Shown here piece after piece: positions 5,806 through 7,957 of a DNA stretch of 7,957 bases (positions within the stretch are counted from its first letter, which is position 1; each line of letters opens with the position of its first letter). Source of the stretch: Dehalococcoidia bacterium. GTDB lineage: Bacteria > Chloroflexota > Dehalococcoidia > E44-bin15. The notes under the pieces were generated by a model that saw nothing but the letters and a program-made list of their open reading frames with translations, did no database searches and had not been told where the DNA came from. The stretch covers positions 1 to 7,957 of the forward strand of contig JAUXBC010000034.1 in NCBI GenBank assembly GCA_030619615.1, read 5' to 3'. Made by a program: the position numbers and the translations under genes.

Positions 5806-7944
5806 TTAGACCGGGGGGCCAACAGGTTCTCTAGTTAACCTCAGTTGTCCCGCCATATCGTTAATAACATCGGCGAATTTCCTTCCCTCAGTAGCTGACA
5901 TCCATTCCAGTGTCACCTTCCCCGGCTCAATTCTCAGCCTGCCGGCCTGGGGGTCAACCACTCCTACTTGGAGCAGCTTGTGGCACTCCTCGCATTGATA
6001 GCAGAGGTCACAGTGCAGGCAGCGCCTGGCCTCCTCCATCGCGGTGTCGCTGTCCCAGGCCAACTCCACCTCCACAAAGGAGCTGACTCTCTCCTCCGCG
6101 GGCACTGAGGGCATCACCACCCTGGCCCTCTGCCTTTCCTCTTCTGTTTGGGCTCTCTTTTCCTTCCTTCTTTGAGCCCTCCCCTCTCGCACGTCCTTCC
6201 CCTGCAGATAGCGAGAGATGGACAGCGCCGCCTCTTTCCCCGCGGCGATGGCTGAGATGACATCAGAAGGGCCGCTGACCATATCTCCTGCAGCAAAGGC
6301 CCCCTCCCTGCTGGTCTGCCAGGTGACCGGGTCAACCAAGAGAGTGCCTCGCTCAGTGGACTGAAGATAGGGAGAAAAGAGGGCGCTGTCCGCCTGCTGG
6401 CCAATGGCCACAACCACACTGTCCGCCTCCAAGACGAACTCCGACCCCTTCACCGGCACAGGCCGGGGACGGCCGCTCTCATCAGGCTGGCCCAGCTCAC
6501 AGCGGAGGCATTCCAGCCCGCTCACTTTCCCCTCTGCTGTGAGGATACGGGAGGGAAGACATAGAGTACTCAGCTTTACTCCCTCCTCCACCGCCTGCTC
6601 TATCTCGCTGGGGATCGCCGGCATCTCCGCTGCCGAGCGACGATAGACAATGGTCACCTGTGTGGCGCCGCAGCGCAGGGCAGCCCTGGCAGCATCCACA
6701 GCAGCATTGCCTCCGCCCACCACCGCCACCCTGGGTTCCAGATGGACCTTTTCCCCGGAGTTCACCTTCCTCAGCAGGTCCAGCGCCTGCACCACCCCTG
6801 CGGCATCCTCTCCGGGGATTCCCAGCCTCTGGCTTTTCTGCGCCCCGGTGGCCAGGCAAATAGCCCGGTAACCTTGAGAGAATAGCTCCTCCAGGCTGTT
6901 CACCGCGGTGCTGGTCTTTATCTCCACGCCCAGCTCCTGTATGTAGGCCACCTCCTCGTCCAGTATGTCCTTGGGCAGGCGATATGCCGGTATGCCATAC
7001 CTCAAAAGCCCCCCGGCCTGGGGCATGGCTTCAAACACCGTGACAGGGAAGCCGTTCCTCACCAGGTCATAGGCGCAGGACAGCCCCGCGGGGCCGGAGC
7101 CGATGATGGCCACCCTCTCCGTCCTAGTCTGGGGGACAGGCCTCGCCTTCTCTCTCCCCGCCTTCAGCTCCTCATCGGCAATAAAGCGCTTGAGGAAGCG
7201 GATGGCCACCGGCTTGTCCTGCTCACCCCTTTTGCAGGCTGTCTCGCAGGGATGGGTACATACTCGCCCACACACTCCAGCAAAAGGCATAGTCTCTCGC
7301 ACCACCGCCAGCGCCTGGGCAAACCTACCCTGTTGAATGCATGAGACATATCCCTGGGCATTGACTCCGGCGGGGCAAGCCTGGCGGCAAGGAGCCGCCA
7401 GGGACACGCCCTGGTGTAGCTTCTCTATTCGCTCGGCGCAGTGGTGATTGCCCGAGATATAGTGGCATTCTCCGGGGTGACAGCCAGCCACCAGCACTTT
7501 ACCCGCCTTCAGACTCAGGGCGTGGAAGATGAACCTGGGGTCCACCCTCCCGCTGCACATCAGCTTTATTATCCGCACCTCCGGCGCATACTGGATTCTG
7601 CCGATGCCGGCGGAGTCGGCGGCAACATAGCTACAGTGAGTGCAGAGAAAGGCGAGAATTTTTTCCTGGGGGCTGCTTGCCAGGGCAATCTCTATTTGAG
7701 CCATGATCTGCTCATCGCTGAAGTGACTCATGGTTATGGCATCCCGGGTGCAGGTGGCCCCACAACTGCCACAGCCCCAGCAAAGAGCGGGCACCGCGGA
7801 AACCTTCTTCTCCTCTAGCTTAAGGGCCCCGAAGGGGCAGACCTCGACACACAGTCCACATCCGCTGCACTTTTCCGCATTAACGATGGCATTTATGGCC
7901 TCGGTGCTGAAAACCCCCTTACCCATCGGTATCGATGCCTTCAT
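5806..7944 (-). CDS. Modular flavoprotein: 2x[4Fe-4S] ferredoxin, FlpD/MvhD-like domain, NfnB/GltD-like FAD-NAD(P)H oxidoreductase
   Basis: This 712-residue protein looks like a cytoplasmic electron hub. Residues 24-70 hold two ferredoxin clusters (C26-C29-C32-C36 and C55-C58-C61-C65, the second lacking the usual Pro). Residues 95-175 match the FlpD/MvhD [2Fe-2S] domain: C101, C104, C130 in KLMCSGRVDP, and C155/C160 in GCHPGECHYISGNHH. Residues 183-255 are the iron-sulfur part of the glutamate synthase small subunit/NfnB type (C186-C190, C225, C229, C233, C237). FAD binding follows at GSGPAG (282-287) with E305, then an NAD(P)H fold at GGGNAAVDAAR (410-420), with YRRSAAEMPA typical of GltD, and GAFAAGDM (548-555). 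A highly charged linker (583-609) leads to a tail with five cysteines, each two residues apart (642-654). NfnB relatives perform flavin-based electron bifurcation; FlpD/MvhD connects Hdr to hydrogenase, formate dehydrogenase or NAD(P)H donors. ATG at 7944 has no clear Shine-Dalgarno and the frame stays open to the window edge, so the start may lie outside. Confidence 0.9.
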   Translation of the reverse strand: MKASIPMGKGVFSTEAINAIVNAEKCSGCGLCVEVCPFGALKLEEKKVSAVPALCWGCGSCGATCTRDAITMSHFSDEQIMAQIEIALASSPQEKILAFLCTHCSYVAADSAGIGRIQYAPEVRIIKLMCSGRVDPRFIFHALSLKAGKVLVAGCHPGECHYISGNHHCAERIEKLHQGVSLAAPCRQACPAGVNAQGYVSCIQQGRFAQALAVVRETMPFAGVCGRVCTHPCETACKRGEQDKPVAIRFLKRFIADEELKAGREKARPVPQTRTERVAIIGSGPAGLSCAYDLVRNGFPVTVFEAMPQAGGLLRYGIPAYRLPKDILDEEVAYIQELGVEIKTSTAVNSLEELFSQGYRAICLATGAQKSQRLGIPGEDAAGVVQALDLLRKVNSGEKVHLEPRVAVVGGGNAAVDAARAALRCGATQVTIVYRRSAAEMPAIPSEIEQAVEEGVKLSTLCLPSRILTAEGKVSGLECLRCELGQPDESGRPRPVPVKGSEFVLEADSVVVAIGQQADSALFSPYLQSTERGTLLVDPVTWQTSREGAFAAGDMVSGPSDVISAIAAGKEAALSISRYLQGKDVREGRAQRRKEKRAQTEEERQRARVVMPSVPAEERVSSFVEVELAWDSDTAMEEARRCLHCDLCYQCEECHKLLQVGVVDPQAGRLRIEPGKVTLEWMSATEGRKFADVINDMAGQLRLTREPVGPPV

Positions 7945-7957
7945 GGCGGCACCAACC

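Noticed and set aside
6497..6871. Overlapping frames on both strands inside the flavoprotein gene
   Set aside because: Low-complexity Gly/Ala/Pro-rich translations caused by the high GC of this gene.
1..7957. CRISPR array, insertion sequence, tRNA or rRNA
   Set aside because: No regularly spaced repeats, transposase frames, terminal inverted repeats or tRNA-like segments were noticed; coding genes fill nearly all of the window.

Overview
This 7957-base window carries a compact redox gene neighbourhood, most likely from an anaerobic bacterium. The grounds are a tungsten-type aldehyde:ferredoxin oxidoreductase (AOR family), two large iron-sulfur electron-transfer proteins of the heterodisulfide reductase (Hdr) world, and no oxygen-dependent enzymes. 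A near-consensus sigma-70 promoter at 3788-3816 argues for Bacteria rather than Archaea. Phylum cannot be fixed from the sequence; a Chloroflexota or Desulfobacterota-like anaerobe is a guess.

Layout. (1) Positions 39-3680, minus strand, read right to left: an MFS transporter of the monocarboxylate/oxalate-formate type, then after a 116-base gap a MoaD/ThiS-like ubiquitin-fold protein ending in Gly-Gly, then 13 bases later the AOR. A GC-rich hairpin lies just past the AOR stop at the window edge. (2) Positions 3681-3848: a divergent intergenic region with a strong promoter facing right. (3) Positions 3849-5117, plus strand: an HdrC-HdrB-type (HdrD/GlpC-like) iron-sulfur protein whose first CCG module has lost most of its cysteines. 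(4) Positions 5141-7944, minus strand, convergent with (3): a 712-residue modular flavoprotein (two ferredoxin clusters, an FlpD/MvhD-like domain, an NfnB/GltD-like FAD-NAD(P)H module and a cysteine-rich tail), followed 26 bases later by an unrecognised 212-residue zinc-ribbon protein.

How the parts may work together (inference): the MFS protein could import a carboxylate. The MoaD-like protein would serve the pterin cofactor of the AOR, which would interconvert an acid or thioester-level substrate and an aldehyde (or carry out another low-potential reaction, as BamB does). The Hdr-like protein and the modular flavoprotein could pass electrons between ferredoxin, a second acceptor and NAD(P)H. 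The set of parts recalls class II benzoyl-CoA reductase (Bam) and HdrABC-FlpD complexes, but it is not a standard version of either. Nothing in the window proves that the two halves belong to one pathway.
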